Source: Mucilaginibacter saanensis (GTDB lineage: Bacteria > Bacteroidota > Bacteroidia > Sphingobacteriales > Sphingobacteriaceae). Taken from it: 64,000 nucleotides of DNA. Shown one piece after another: positions 55,078-64,000 of the stretch. Numbering within the stretch: position 1 is the first letter of the stretch; every line of letters begins with the position of its first letter. Both the position numbers and the translations under genes were made by a program. A model generated the notes under the pieces. That model had not been told where the DNA came from. It saw only the letters and a program-made list of their open reading frames with translations, and made no database searches. The stretch is from assembly GCF_014200575.1 (NCBI RefSeq), contig NZ_JACHBZ010000014.1, positions 72,936 to 136,935 of the forward strand. The letters run 5' to 3'.

Positions 55078-55640
55078 TGAAAAACAAAATTAGCTTTTGG
55101 ACGATAATAGGATTTATTTTATTATTTGGAGTTGTTGGCTATTTGGGTTATATATTAATCTCAACTTTTATTAAATCCATTCAACTTGTAAGTCCTAATA
55201 TTATAGCAGCCATAATAGCAGGGTTGGTAACTGTAACTGGTTATTTTATAAGTCGTAATTTCGAACGAAAGAAAATAATCGAGCAACAAATTCGGGAAAA
55301 AAAGCTACCTGTCTATGAAGAGTTCATTAATTTTCTGTTTAATGTAATGATGTCATCTAAAACAGACACCCCTGTTTCCGATAAAGAAATGGAAAAATTC
55401 TTGATTGATTTTAACAAAAAAAGCATCATTTGGCTGTCAGATAATAGTTTAAATGCCTTTATTAAATGGAGAAGTGCAGCTGTTAATGCCGCAAACAGCA
55501 GTGATAAAACGATTCAAAATCTTTTTATTATGGAGGAACTTTTATTAGAGTTTCGAAAAGATATTGGCCATAGTAATAAAGGATTAAAACGAGGAGATTT
55601 ACTAACCATGTTTGTTAATGATATGGAACAATATTTATAA
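55077..55640 (+). CDS. Unknown membrane protein inserted between lepA and folD
   Basis: 187 residues: two adjacent N-terminal membrane helices (FWTIIGFILLFGVVGYLGYI and IIAAIIAGLVTVTGYFI), then a charged cytoplasmic helical domain (RNFERKKIIEQQIREKKLP). No family recognised. Base composition is lower in GC than lepA and folD, suggesting later arrival, though it is coupled to lepA by a one-base overlap. Could be an accessory or defence-type gene, but nothing proves this. Confidence 0.7.
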   Translation: MKNKISFWTIIGFILLFGVVGYLGYILISTFIKSIQLVSPNIIAAIIAGLVTVTGYFISRNFERKKIIEQQIREKKLPVYEEFINFLFNVMMSSKTDTPVSDKEMEKFLIDFNKKSIIWLSDNSLNAFIKWRSAAVNAANSSDKTIQNLFIMEELLLEFRKDIGHSNKGLKRGDLLTMFVNDMEQYL

Positions 55641-55643
55641 TAT

Positions 55644-56525
55644 ATGCAGCTTTTAGACGGAAAATACGTATCAGAAAAACTTAAGATTGAAATAGCCGAA
55701 GCAGCGGCTAAAATATTGGCAGCAACCGGCAGGCAGCCGCATTTGGTAGCCGTATTAGTTGGTCATGATGGTGGCAGCGAAACTTATGTAGCCAGCAAAA
55801 TCAAAAACTGCGAGAAAGTAGGTTTTAAATCTACCCTGGTACGTTTTGAGGATACTGTAACTGAAGATGAATTATTAAAAAAAGTAGAGGAGTTAAATGC
55901 CGACGCTGATATTGACGGCATCATTGTACAGCTTCCCTTGCCTAAACATATCGATCCGGAAAAAGTAACCGAACGTATTGACCATCGCAAAGATGTGGAT
56001 GGCTTTCATCCGGTTAATCTTGGCCGTATGCAACGCAACCTGCCATCGTTCATACCTGCAACTCCCTACGGTATCACCCTGATGCTTAAAGAGTATGGTA
56101 TCGATACCGTGGGTAAACATTGCGTAGTAGTAGGTCGCAGCAACATTGTAGGCTCTCCTATGAGTATTTTAATGGCCCGCAATGCTTCACCAGGTAACTG
56201 TACAGTTACCATTTGCCACAGCCGCACACCCGATATTAAAAGCTTCACCTTACAGGCCGATATTTTAATAGTAGCCATAGGCAAAAAGAATTTTATTACC
56301 GCTGATATGGTTAAAGATGGCGTTGTGGTGATTGACGTGGGCATGAACCGCGAAACGTCTGACCTAACTAAATCTGGTTATAAACTATATGGCGACGTTG
56401 ACTTTGAAAACGTAGCCCCCAAGGCTTCATGGATAACTCCAGTACCGGGCGGTGTTGGTTTAATGACTATTATCGGTTTACTTAAAAATACCCTCTCATC
56501 CGCTAATAAAGAGGTTTATAAATAA
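55644..56525 (+). CDS. folD: Bifunctional methylenetetrahydrofolate dehydrogenase/cyclohydrolase
   Basis: 293 residues. Catalyses NADP-dependent oxidation of 5,10-methylene-THF and hydrolysis to 10-formyl-THF. Motifs are complete: the Lys-containing [44 protein letters not shown] and [11 protein letters not shown]. Start ATG 55644, three bases after the membrane-protein stop. Terminator follows. Confidence 0.96.
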   Translation: MQLLDGKYVSEKLKIEIAEAAAKILAATGRQPHLVAVLVGHDGGSETYVASKIKNCEKVGFKSTLVRFEDTVTEDELLKKVEELNADADIDGIIVQLPLPKHIDPEKVTERIDHRKDVDGFHPVNLGRMQRNLPSFIPATPYGITLMLKEYGIDTVGKHCVVVGRSNIVGSPMSILMARNASPGNCTVTICHSRTPDIKSFTLQADILIVAIGKKNFITADMVKDGVVVIDVGMNRETSDLTKSGYKLYGDVDFENVAPKASWITPVPGGVGLMTIIGLLKNTLSSANKEVYK

Positions 56526-56537
56526 AATATTGAATCT

Positions 56538-56593
56538 GGTTGATTGAGTTGATTAAAGCGGAAGTTTTCTCTCATTATTTAACTCGGTCAACC
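56538..56593. terminator. Bidirectional hairpin after folD
   Basis: GGTTGATTGAGTT pairs with AACTCGGTCAACC (two wobble pairs) across a 30-nt loop, followed by ATTTTATTTT. It also faces the convergent Rieske gene. Confidence 0.6.
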
Positions 56594-56596
56594 ATT

Positions 56597-56929
56597 TTAT
56601 TTTCCGGTTAGTTTATCCCAAAAAGATCTGATACCTACATAAATATCACCGTCTTTTATATTAACCGGATAAGTTGTTACAAAATCATTTTGCCCTTCGC
56701 CTCCTTTTCCGGTAGTTAAATTATAGGTATACCGGTGATACGGACAAACAACCATCCCCTTAACACACAACCCTTCGCTCAGGTCAGCCCCGGCATGAGG
56801 ACACACGGATGATAGCGCATAAATTTGCCCCTCAAACCCAACCAGGCAAACACTTTTGCCACCAGCCTTGACTTTTGTAATAAATGGTTTATCCGTATAT
56901 TGAATGTAGGGTATTTTATACCATTTCAT
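56597..56929 (-). CDS. Rieske [2Fe-2S] ferredoxin-like protein
   Basis: 110 residues forming one Rieske domain. Cluster ligands are C43/H45 (CPHAGADL) and C62/H65 (CPYHRYTY). Single-domain soluble Rieske ferredoxins serve as electron carriers for mono- or dioxygenases. No partner enzyme is adjacent. Convergent with folD. Confidence 0.9.
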   Translation of the reverse strand: MKWYKIPYIQYTDKPFITKVKAGGKSVCLVGFEGQIYALSSVCPHAGADLSEGLCVKGMVVCPYHRYTYNLTTGKGGEGQNDFVTTYPVNIKDGDIYVGIRSFWDKLTGK

Positions 56930-56973
56930 GAAAACTGACCAAAGTTATGAGGCGTCAAAGTAGAGATTATTCC

Positions 56974-57738
56974 TTAAAAATCAATCTTCAAATTCATCAC
57001 CGACGGATTTTTGATCACCTCATCCATACTGGTGACCAGGGTAACACTTCGCCTGTCTGCAGAGAGTACTGCCTTAGGGTTATTCATCTTTTTAACCGGC
57101 TTTGCAAACCTCAGGATAACCTTGTAGGGCATATCAATCAGCATAGCCTTAGCCATCATAAAGGTTGATTGGGTTTTCTTCAAAAAAGCATTGAACTTAG
57201 TTTTATCAATTATCCGGTAAAACTTATGTGGCGTAATATCATAGGAGTAATAATCCTGTCCGGCTACCATTTGCCGGGCATCAAATGTTTTAGAAGCCTT
57301 ATCGGCACTTGAAAAAGCATTGATCTGGCTGTTCAGGGCAATTTTTGAAAGGTTTTGAAGATAGTATTGCAAGTCGGCAGCGTTTTTAGCAACATGGTTT
57401 ATACTTACCTTCATGACGCTTTTTTTAAGATTCATATTGATAGATAAGTCGCTGCTTTTAGCCATATTACTTTCTTCCAGGCTCATTTTTAACTGGGTGC
57501 TATCAGGTATGGCACTATAAAAATTCAGGGTAGTATCTTTAACCAAACTAAACTGGGGAGTTTCCTTTAACGAATCAGACATCAGGTTTACCAATACCGA
57601 TACGGCTTTACTCATATCAAAACCGTAAACCACGTTACAGCTTCCATCCGCCTTGAAATCATATTTTTCTTCAATATCAACACATGAACTCAAACAAAGC
57701 ATTGCCAAAAAAATAAAAGGAAAATAAAGTTTTTTCAT
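56974..57738 (-). CDS. Lipoprotein of unknown function
   Basis: 254 residues, lipobox LSSCVDIEE with Cys at about 19. The rest is beta-rich and polar with no recognised domain; a YDFKADGSCNVVYGFDM stretch following the anchor is common in small Bacteroidota lipoproteins annotated as hypothetical. Monocistronic, divergent from queE across 205 bp. No riboswitch-like structure was found in that spacer. Confidence 0.75.
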   Translation of the reverse strand: MKKLYFPFIFLAMLCLSSCVDIEEKYDFKADGSCNVVYGFDMSKAVSVLVNLMSDSLKETPQFSLVKDTTLNFYSAIPDSTQLKMSLEESNMAKSSDLSINMNLKKSVMKVSINHVAKNAADLQYYLQNLSKIALNSQINAFSSADKASKTFDARQMVAGQDYYSYDITPHKFYRIIDKTKFNAFLKKTQSTFMMAKAMLIDMPYKVILRFAKPVKKMNNPKAVLSADRRSVTLVTSMDEVIKNPSVMNLKIDF

Positions 57739-57943
57739 GGCCCGTGGTTTAAGATATTGGTTACGCTTTCATCAAGAGTAAATTTATGCTAAAAATATAA
57801 TTAATTGCAGTTAATGTTATCAAAATTTAAGTAATAATAAATATTATTACTGATAGTAAAAAGTTAAAAAAGCTAAACGTTTACTTTGCGTTTACCATTC
57901 GTGTTTATGCTTTCGGGTTAATTAGGTAACTTCGCAAAATATT

Positions 57944-58567
57944 ATGGCACACCAGATTCCAGACGACGGCACGCTGCTTCCTTTAATGGAAGAATTTTAC
58001 ACGATACAGGGCGAAGGATACAACACAGGCAAAGCAGCATATTTTATCAGGCTTGGCGGGTGCGATGTAGGTTGCCATTGGTGCGATGTGAAAGAAAGCT
58101 GGGATGCAGAGCTGCATCCGCTTACCACTGCAGATCAGATAGTAACCAACGCCGCTGTACACCCTTCAAAAGCAGTGGTAGTTACCGGTGGCGAGCCACT
58201 GATTTACAATCTGGATTATCTTACCGCCCAGCTTCATGATAAAGGTATTAAAACCTTTATTGAAACATCAGGTGCCTACCCCCTCTCGGGCGATTGGGAC
58301 TGGATATGTTTGTCGCCAAAAAAATTCAAGGCTCCCCTGCCTCACGTGGCCGAAAATGCGCATGAATTAAAAGTGATCGTATTTAATAAATCAGACTTTG
58401 AATGGGCCGAATATCATGCTAAAATGGTATCACCTGATTGCAAACTGTATTTACAACCGGAGTGGTCAAAATCAAAAGAAATGATTCCGCTAATAGTTGA
58501 TTACGTGATGAATAACCCACAATGGGAAATATCTTTACAAACACATAAGTATTTGAATATTCCTTAA
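57944..58567 (+). CDS. queE: 7-carboxy-7-deazaguanine synthase
   Basis: 207 residues, radical-SAM enzyme of queuosine synthesis converting 6-carboxytetrahydropterin to CDG. The cluster motif is C40-x3-C44-x2-C47 in GGCDVGCHWCDVK, preceded by EEFYTIQGEGYNTG, the QueE substrate-binding opening, and followed by VVTGGEPLI. A short Bacteroidota-type form. queC, queD and queF are not nearby. Confidence 0.95.
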   Translation: MAHQIPDDGTLLPLMEEFYTIQGEGYNTGKAAYFIRLGGCDVGCHWCDVKESWDAELHPLTTADQIVTNAAVHPSKAVVVTGGEPLIYNLDYLTAQLHDKGIKTFIETSGAYPLSGDWDWICLSPKKFKAPLPHVAENAHELKVIVFNKSDFEWAEYHAKMVSPDCKLYLQPEWSKSKEMIPLIVDYVMNNPQWEISLQTHKYLNIP

Positions 58568-58608
58568 TATTTGTAACTTACGGTAATTATTACCGTATCA
58601 CAAAATAG

Positions 58609-60516
58609 ATGAAAATTGTAATCATCTCGATTTTATCAATTTTTATTTCTGTTGCCGCATGGTCGCAACAAAACCAATATACTACCACTAACCGTGGAGC
58701 ATTAAAGTATTTTGCCGCAGCCAGCCAAAATCTTGATGATCATTTATATGATGATGCTATTGCCAATCTTAAAAAAGCAATAAATGAAGATTCTAAATTT
58801 ATTGAAGCCCATGTGCAATTGGCTGATGTATTTCGCTTAAAGCATCAATACAAACAAGCTATTGAGCAATACCTGAATGCAATAGCATTAAACCCCGAGT
58901 TTAACCGTTCTGTGTATCTTAAAGTTGGAGAAATTGAAATAACAGAAGCCAAATATACCCAGGCCCAGCAGCATATTGAAAAGTATTTAACCTATGCTGA
59001 TATTACCCCTCAAAATAATGTATACGCTCAAAAACTAATTAAGGATTGTGTTTTCAGCATACAGGCCATGCAACACCCGGTGGCTTTTAAGCCCGTTAAC
59101 ATGGGTCCCGAAATAAATACCGCCAATGACGAATATTTACCCGTAGCTACCGCAGATGAAAGCATGCTGATATTTACCCGTAAAATTGGCAGTAACGAGG
59201 ATTTCTATAAAAGCCTTAACAATAAAGGCGAGTGGCAAACTGCCACCTACCTTAGTGACCAGATTAACACGGCAGAATACAATGAGGGGGCGCAATCTAT
59301 ATCGCAGGATGGCAAATACCTATTTTTTACGGGCTGTAACCGCCCCGACGGAATGGGTCGGTGTGATATTTACATAGCACAAAAAAAGGGAGATGGCTGG
59401 GGTAAACCTGCCGATCTGAGTGCCCCGGTAAATACACCGGGCTGGGAATCACAACCATCAATCAGTGCGGATGGGCGTACACTTTATTTTGTAAGCAATC
59501 GTGCTGGCGGTTATGGCGGCTATGATATTTGGAAATCTACCTTAACAGATAAAGGATGGGGCAAACCCGAAAACCTGGGCCCAAATATTAATACATCCTA
59601 TAACGAGCAATCGCCTTTTATACATCCTGATGATAGTACACTTTATTTCAGCTCCAATGGCTGGCCAGGGTTAGGCAATAAGGATATTTTTGTGAGTCGT
59701 TTAGGCAAAGACGGCAAATGGCAGAAACCAGAGAATTTAGGCTACCCGATAAACTCCAACGGGGATGAGAACGGGCTTACCCTAACAGCCAATGGTAACT
59801 ATGCTTTTTTTGCATCAGATAACCCGAATTTGAACGGCTATGGCGGATATGACATTTATACTTTTGAGTTACCGGTAAACGTGCGGCCGCATATGGTAAC
59901 CTATGTAAAAGGCAGTGTAAGCGATGCTAAGAGTAAACAACCACTGGAAGCCGCTATTGAAATAATTGATCTGCAAAACAACCAGCCAGTTTATCAGGAC
60001 TATAGTGATGATGACAATGGCAATTTTCTGGCAACCATTACATCGGGCAAAAACTACGGTATTAATATTTCCAAAAGCGGCTACTTATTTTACTCTGAAA
60101 ATTTTTCATTGGTAGGTCATCAGGCTAAAAATCCATTTAACATTACAGTTACTTTATCACCAATTGAGGTTGGAAATAAAGTGATACTCAAAAACATTTT
60201 CTTTGATACCAATAAGTTTGAACTGGAATCAGAATCAAAAGCCGAATTACTTAAACTCATTGAGTTTTTAACTACAAACCCTACCCTGAGGATAGAAATA
60301 TCCGGACATACCGATAATATCGGTCCCGACCAGATCAACCAAACCCTATCTGAAAACAGGGCAAAATCTGTTTACCAATACCTGATAAACAACGGTATTG
60401 TTGCTGCACGTTTGGTTTACAAAGGTTACGGCAAAACACAACCCATTGCGCCAAATGACTCAGAAGAGAATCGAGCAAAAAACCGCCGGACAGAATTTAA
60501 GATCATCTCTAAATGA
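58609..60516 (+). CDS. PorE-like outer membrane protein (TPR, WD40-like, CRD, OmpA)
   Basis: 635 residues. Signal peptide to about 20 (AWSQ/Q), TPR helices at about 30-150 (YDDAIANLKKAINEDSKFIEAHVQLADV), a beta-propeller of PD40-type repeats at about 160-430 (FFTGCNRPDGMGRCDIYIA and YFVSNRAGGYGGYDIW units), a carboxypeptidase-regulatory-like domain at about 440-520, and OmpA peptidoglycan-binding at about 525-635 (GHTDNIGPDQINQTLSENRAK). This order matches PorE of the type IX secretion system. Such proteins have many paralogues, so T9SS membership is not proven. Confidence 0.87.
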   Translation: MKIVIISILSIFISVAAWSQQNQYTTTNRGALKYFAAASQNLDDHLYDDAIANLKKAINEDSKFIEAHVQLADVFRLKHQYKQAIEQYLNAIALNPEFNRSVYLKVGEIEITEAKYTQAQQHIEKYLTYADITPQNNVYAQKLIKDCVFSIQAMQHPVAFKPVNMGPEINTANDEYLPVATADESMLIFTRKIGSNEDFYKSLNNKGEWQTATYLSDQINTAEYNEGAQSISQDGKYLFFTGCNRPDGMGRCDIYIAQKKGDGWGKPADLSAPVNTPGWESQPSISADGRTLYFVSNRAGGYGGYDIWKSTLTDKGWGKPENLGPNINTSYNEQSPFIHPDDSTLYFSSNGWPGLGNKDIFVSRLGKDGKWQKPENLGYPINSNGDENGLTLTANGNYAFFASDNPNLNGYGGYDIYTFELPVNVRPHMVTYVKGSVSDAKSKQPLEAAIEIIDLQNNQPVYQDYSDDDNGNFLATITSGKNYGINISKSGYLFYSENFSLVGHQAKNPFNITVTLSPIEVGNKVILKNIFFDTNKFELESESKAELLKLIEFLTTNPTLRIEISGHTDNIGPDQINQTLSENRAKSVYQYLINNGIVAARLVYKGYGKTQPIAPNDSEENRAKNRRTEFKIISK

Positions 60517-61163
60517 AAAAAATACTATTTAGCATCATTTGCATAGCATGCATATCGTGTGCTGTTAAACACGCAGTATCCAACGCCGGCAATCCCTGGC
60601 AAAATAAGATCCAGCAAATTCCAGGTAAAGTGGAGTGTGAATATTACAATACCGGCGGCGAAGGTATTGCCTATCACGAGTCTGATAGCATTAATAACGG
60701 AAGCGGGAAATTAAATCCTGCCGACGGCACATTTCTGAACGAATTCAGGCTTAAAGAGGGTGTAGACATTTCTTATACCAAGGCTCATGATAGTATTGAC
60801 AATAATCCGCACAATGTTATACCTCCAAAAATGAACCAGTTATATGTGGGCTGGACGGTACCTGGCGAGTGGATTAAATACACCGTTAAAGTAAATAAAT
60901 CAAGAAATTACCAAATTGGGGTAATGTATACCTCGAATGGCGATGGCTCTATCGCCCTTGATCTTGACGATAAACCATTGGCAAAGGATCTGAAAATAAA
61001 ATCAACCCACGATGACCGCGATCCCGTTCAATGGCGGCAATGGCACCACTGGAACCGAAATGATTCTTTAGCTACCGTAAACCTTACCAAAGGTATTCAT
61101 GTGCTTACCATTCATATCGTAAGCAATGGCAACATGAATCTGGATTATCTGGAATTTAGATAA
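60513..61163 (+). CDS. Lipoprotein with CBM6-like carbohydrate-binding domain
   Basis: 216 residues; lipobox ACISCAVKH with the anchor Cys near 16. A jelly-roll domain with GKVECEYYNTGGEGIAYHE and WTVPGEWIKYTVKVNKSRNYQIGVMY matches the CBM6/CBM35 group. Overlaps the PorE-like gene by 4 bases (ATGA), so the two are co-translated. Probably sugar-binding at the surface; a lone domain with no catalytic part. Confidence 0.85.
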   Translation: MKKILFSIICIACISCAVKHAVSNAGNPWQNKIQQIPGKVECEYYNTGGEGIAYHESDSINNGSGKLNPADGTFLNEFRLKEGVDISYTKAHDSIDNNPHNVIPPKMNQLYVGWTVPGEWIKYTVKVNKSRNYQIGVMYTSNGDGSIALDLDDKPLAKDLKIKSTHDDRDPVQWRQWHHWNRNDSLATVNLTKGIHVLTIHIVSNGNMNLDYLEFR

Positions 61164-61170
61164 TACTAAT

Positions 61171-61208
61171 CACAAGAAAGGGGAACATTCCTGTTCCCCT
61201 TTCTTGTG
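61171..61208. terminator. Perfect 17-bp terminator hairpin
   Basis: Arms CACAAGAAAGGGGAACA and its exact complement around TTCC, between convergent genes, serving as a bidirectional terminator. Confidence 0.85.
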
Positions 61209-61224
61209 ATATGGCGAATCGGGA

Positions 61225-63420
61225 TTAATTCCCCATTTCAGATATGAATTTTATACGCATTAACTGCACTTCTTCGCGGGTATAATCATCGCTGCCCAAT
61301 TCGGCCAGTGCCTCATCAATGGAGTCGGCTTCGGCAGTGCGGAAATAGTCAAATACCTCATCCTGTTTATCTTCATCCATTACTTCATCTATATAATAGT
61401 TCAGATTAAGTTTTGTACCTGAGTTAACTATTGTTTCCACCTCTTTCAATATCTCCTCGTACGTAAGCCCTTTGGAGGCTGCAATGTCATCAAGATTCAA
61501 GTGACGGTCTATATTCTGAATAATGAATACTTTAAGTGCTGATTTATTAGCCGCGCTTTTGATCACCATATCAACCGGACGGTCAATATCGTTATCTTCT
61601 ACATACTTCTGTATCAGATCGGTAAATGGCTTACCAAATTTTGCGGCTTTACCAGCACCAACTCCCGAAATTTGCTTTAGCTCATCATTGGTTACAGGAT
61701 AGTGCGTACACATTTCCTCTAATGAAGGGTCCTGGAATATTACAAACGGAGGTAATCCCTTTTGTTTGGCCAGTTTTTTACGCAAATCCTTAAGCATTTG
61801 CAGCAGCTGCGTATCTAATGCTCCGCCACCCTGTTTAGGTCCGTCTGCATCGTCATCGTCATCGGTACCCTCTATAACGTGGTTCATCACAAAGCGTATG
61901 CTGTGCGGGTTGTCAATAAAGGTATTGCCCAATTTCGTTAACCTCAATAAACCATACTGATCAATATCCTTTGAAAGGTAATTATTCAGCAGGGCTTGTC
62001 TTAGCAAGGAGTTCCAAAGGTTTTTGCCCTGTTCTTTACCTGATCCATAATAATCAAGCAAATCGTGCTCATAATTCTTTATCTGAGCGTTTTCCTCGCC
62101 CATCAATATGCTGATGATATGATGATCATCAAATTTTTCGCCGATGTGTTTGATCAGGCTTAACGCTTTGTGCAGGTGTTCCTCGCCATCAAAATGATCT
62201 TTGGAGCCACAGCAGTTATCGCACATGTTATTGCAGCCTGCTTCATTAAAGTTTTCACCAAAGTAATGCAGCAATTGCTTACGACGACATACTGACGACT
62301 CACAGTAATCAATAACTTCTTTTAATATCTGGGTACCAATTTCACGTTCAGAAACCGGCTTATCCTTCATAAACTTCTGAAGTTTATCAATATCTTTTTC
62401 TGAGTAAAAGGCAACACAAACCCCCTCGCCGCCATCACGCCCCGCACGACCGGTTTCCTGGTAATACCCCTCCATACTTTTGGGTACGTCGTGATGTATC
62501 ACATACCGAACGTCCGGTTTATCTATACCCATCCCAAAGGCAATAGTTGCCACAATGACGTCCACATCCTCCATCAGAAACTTGTCCTGCGTATCGGCAC
62601 GTACTTTAGGATCCAAGCCAGCATGATATGGTAATGCCTTAACGCCATTTAAGTTAAGCGCCTCAGCAACCTCCTCAACCTTTTTACGGCTAAGGCAATA
62701 TATGATACCAGACTTGCCTTGGTTTTGCTTTACAAATTTTACAATCTCTTTGATCACGTTACGCTTGGCACGCACTTCATAAAAAAGATTGGAACGGTTA
62801 AATGATGATTTATAGATAGTAGCATTGTTCATCTGCAGGTTTTTCTGTATGTCCTGCTGAACTTTAGGTGTAGCTGTAGCCGTTAACGCAATAATGGGGA
62901 TATTCTCGCCGATATTGCTGATCACCTGGCGTATTTTACGATACTCTGGTCTAAAGTCATGCCCCCATTCAGAAATACAATGCGCTTCATCAACGGCAAC
63001 AAATGATACCTGGTTAAGGCGTAAAAAATCAATATTTTCTTGTTTTGTTAATGATTCAGGAGCAACGTATAGTAGTTTGGTTTTTCCGGCTAAAACATCT
63101 TCTTTAACACGGCCTATATCTGATTTGGTAAGTGACGAATTTAAAAAGTGAGCTACACTGTCTGAACCTCCAAAGGCTCTTAGCTGATCTACCTGATTTT
63201 TCATCAGGGCTATCAGTGGTGAAATTACGATTGCGGTGCCTTCGCTCATTAGTGCAGGCAACTGATAACACATGGATTTACCACCACCGGTAGGCATAAT
63301 TACAAAAGTATCATTACCTGCCAGTATGTTAGTTATAATCGCTTCCTGCTCCCCCTTAAAGTTGTCGAATCCGAAAAAATTCTGGAGATTATCAAATAGC
63401 GACTTCTTAGTTTCTATCAT
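61225..63420 (-). CDS. recQ: ATP-dependent DNA helicase RecQ
   Basis: 731 residues. Superfamily 2 helicase: Walker A with K48 (MPTGGGKSMCYQLPAL), DEAH at 144-147 (VDEAHCISEWGHD), aromatic-rich loop, RecQ Zn-binding CESSVCRRKQLLHYFGENFN and CNNMCDNC, a winged helix, then an HRDC domain at about 540-610. An extra C-terminal helix-turn-helix-like tail (LDDIAASKGLTYEEILKEVE) extends it beyond E. coli RecQ. Unwinds DNA in recombination and repair. Divergent from the manC gene. Confidence 0.96.
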   Translation of the reverse strand: MIETKKSLFDNLQNFFGFDNFKGEQEAIITNILAGNDTFVIMPTGGGKSMCYQLPALMSEGTAIVISPLIALMKNQVDQLRAFGGSDSVAHFLNSSLTKSDIGRVKEDVLAGKTKLLYVAPESLTKQENIDFLRLNQVSFVAVDEAHCISEWGHDFRPEYRKIRQVISNIGENIPIIALTATATPKVQQDIQKNLQMNNATIYKSSFNRSNLFYEVRAKRNVIKEIVKFVKQNQGKSGIIYCLSRKKVEEVAEALNLNGVKALPYHAGLDPKVRADTQDKFLMEDVDVIVATIAFGMGIDKPDVRYVIHHDVPKSMEGYYQETGRAGRDGGEGVCVAFYSEKDIDKLQKFMKDKPVSEREIGTQILKEVIDYCESSVCRRKQLLHYFGENFNEAGCNNMCDNCCGSKDHFDGEEHLHKALSLIKHIGEKFDDHHIISILMGEENAQIKNYEHDLLDYYGSGKEQGKNLWNSLLRQALLNNYLSKDIDQYGLLRLTKLGNTFIDNPHSIRFVMNHVIEGTDDDDDADGPKQGGGALDTQLLQMLKDLRKKLAKQKGLPPFVIFQDPSLEEMCTHYPVTNDELKQISGVGAGKAAKFGKPFTDLIQKYVEDNDIDRPVDMVIKSAANKSALKVFIIQNIDRHLNLDDIAASKGLTYEEILKEVETIVNSGTKLNLNYYIDEVMDEDKQDEVFDYFRTAEADSIDEALAELGSDDYTREEVQLMRIKFISEMGN

Positions 63421-63662
63421 TGTTTAACGTGATCTTGAATTGTATTTAAAAGTTTAAAGTAACAAAATTTTATGAATAAACGATGGATTTACTTTTAAAT
63501 TTTATACAAATATGATTATTGAATGAAAAACAATTTGTTTGTTTAATGTATTTAAATTGTGAACAAATTAGGTATCCAACTATTTAGTTTTATTTAATAC
63601 ATAATTAACAGATTATTGTACACTTTTGCGCTAACTAAACCAAATAAAACTCTTAGCCCCCT

Positions 63663-64000
63663 ATGAATAAAAACAATTATGCGATCATTATGGCTGGCGG
63701 TATCGGCAGCCGTTTTTGGCCGATAAGCCGTTCATCGCATCCCAAACAATTTATAGATATTCTTGGTACGGGCAAAACCCTGATCCAGAATACCTATGAA
63801 CGTTTCCTGAAAGTTTGCCCCAAAGAAAACATTTACGTAGTCACCAATGAGAACTATACCAAACTGGTAAAAAGCCAGCTACCCGATATGGGCGAGCAGC
63901 AGATTCTTACCGAACCCGTAATGCGCAATACAGCCCCTTGTGTGGCTTATGGTTGCTTTAAAATAGAGAACCTGAACCCTGATGCCATTATTGTGGTGGC
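63663..64000 (+). CDS. manC: Mannose-1-phosphate guanylyltransferase, N-terminal part (runs off the window)
   Basis: About 112 residues visible from ATG 63663. The nucleotide-binding signature is MAGGIGSRFWPISR, and PKQFIDILGTGKTLIQNTYER follows, matching ManC/GMP enzymes that make GDP-mannose for polysaccharide synthesis. The 242-bp spacer to recQ contains CACTTTTG, a 7/8 match to the -7 box, near 63619. The rest lies right of the window. Confidence 0.93.
   Translation, partial: MNKNNYAIIMAGGIGSRFWPISRSSHPKQFIDILGTGKTLIQNTYERFLKVCPKENIYVVTNENYTKLVKSQLPDMGEQQILTEPVMRNTAPCVAYGCFKIENLNPDAIIVV

Noticed and set aside
1..64000. Insertion sequences, prophage, CRISPR array, tRNA or rRNA genes
   Set aside because: No transposase or phage genes, no regularly spaced repeats, and no GGTTCGAATCC-type T-loops were found by eye; a tRNA scan would be decisive.

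Overview
The window looks like chromosomal DNA of a Bacteroidota bacterium, most probably Sphingobacteriaceae (Mucilaginibacter/Pedobacter-like). The grounds are promoter-like TAnnTTTG boxes, weak Shine-Dalgarno signals, many lipoproteins, the families DUF2851, DUF6438 and CbpA/CbpM, a PorE-like OmpA protein, SCO1 plus lipoprotein cytochrome c, and several surface glycoside hydrolases. The genus is inferred from gene content, not computed. I see no insertion sequence, prophage, CRISPR array, tRNA or rRNA; about 57 protein genes plus rnpB fill the window densely.

Layout. 1-15.8 kb: housekeeping and small accessory genes (partial class II aldolase, accD, cysteine desulfurase, glmM, PAP2 phosphatase, ZIP transporter, M20 peptidase, MFS symporter, DUF2851, HAD/CAT pair, cbpA-cbpM). 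15.8-28.3 kb: a signalling island. A KaiC ATPase, two KaiB proteins and a PAS histidine kinase form a tightly coupled minus-strand operon. It diverges from a 1000-residue multi-PAS kinase and a lone receiver protein. A membrane PAS protein with a DHp-like end but no ATPase domain lies nearby. No kaiA is seen. 28.3-33.9 kb: small unknowns, phoH-like, and a divergent hxlR/azoR pair sharing a perfect inverted repeat.

33.9-34.5 kb is a 655-bp gap. It holds a possible minus-strand structured RNA with an intrinsic terminator, and next to it an AT-rich stretch with five same-orientation TTATNNACA nonamers. Two of these match the DnaA-box consensus exactly. Gene orientation changes here from 22 minus/15 plus on the left to 10 minus/19 plus on the right, so I propose a candidate replication origin.

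34.5-64 kb: a radical-SAM/DUF4130 pair thought to act on DNA, ohr, hsp20, glcD-folB, an acyl-CoA dehydrogenase, a TPR histidine kinase split by one in-frame TAG, glycoside hydrolases, SCO1-cytochrome c, rnpB, an NtrC-type regulator with a degenerate GAFTGA loop, lepA, folD, queE, a PorE-like protein, recQ, and the start of a mannose-1-phosphate guanylyltransferase gene. The most interesting system is the KaiA-less KaiC-KaiB-KaiB-kinase module: its KaiC has paired serines at the phosphosite and a long C-terminal coiled coil.
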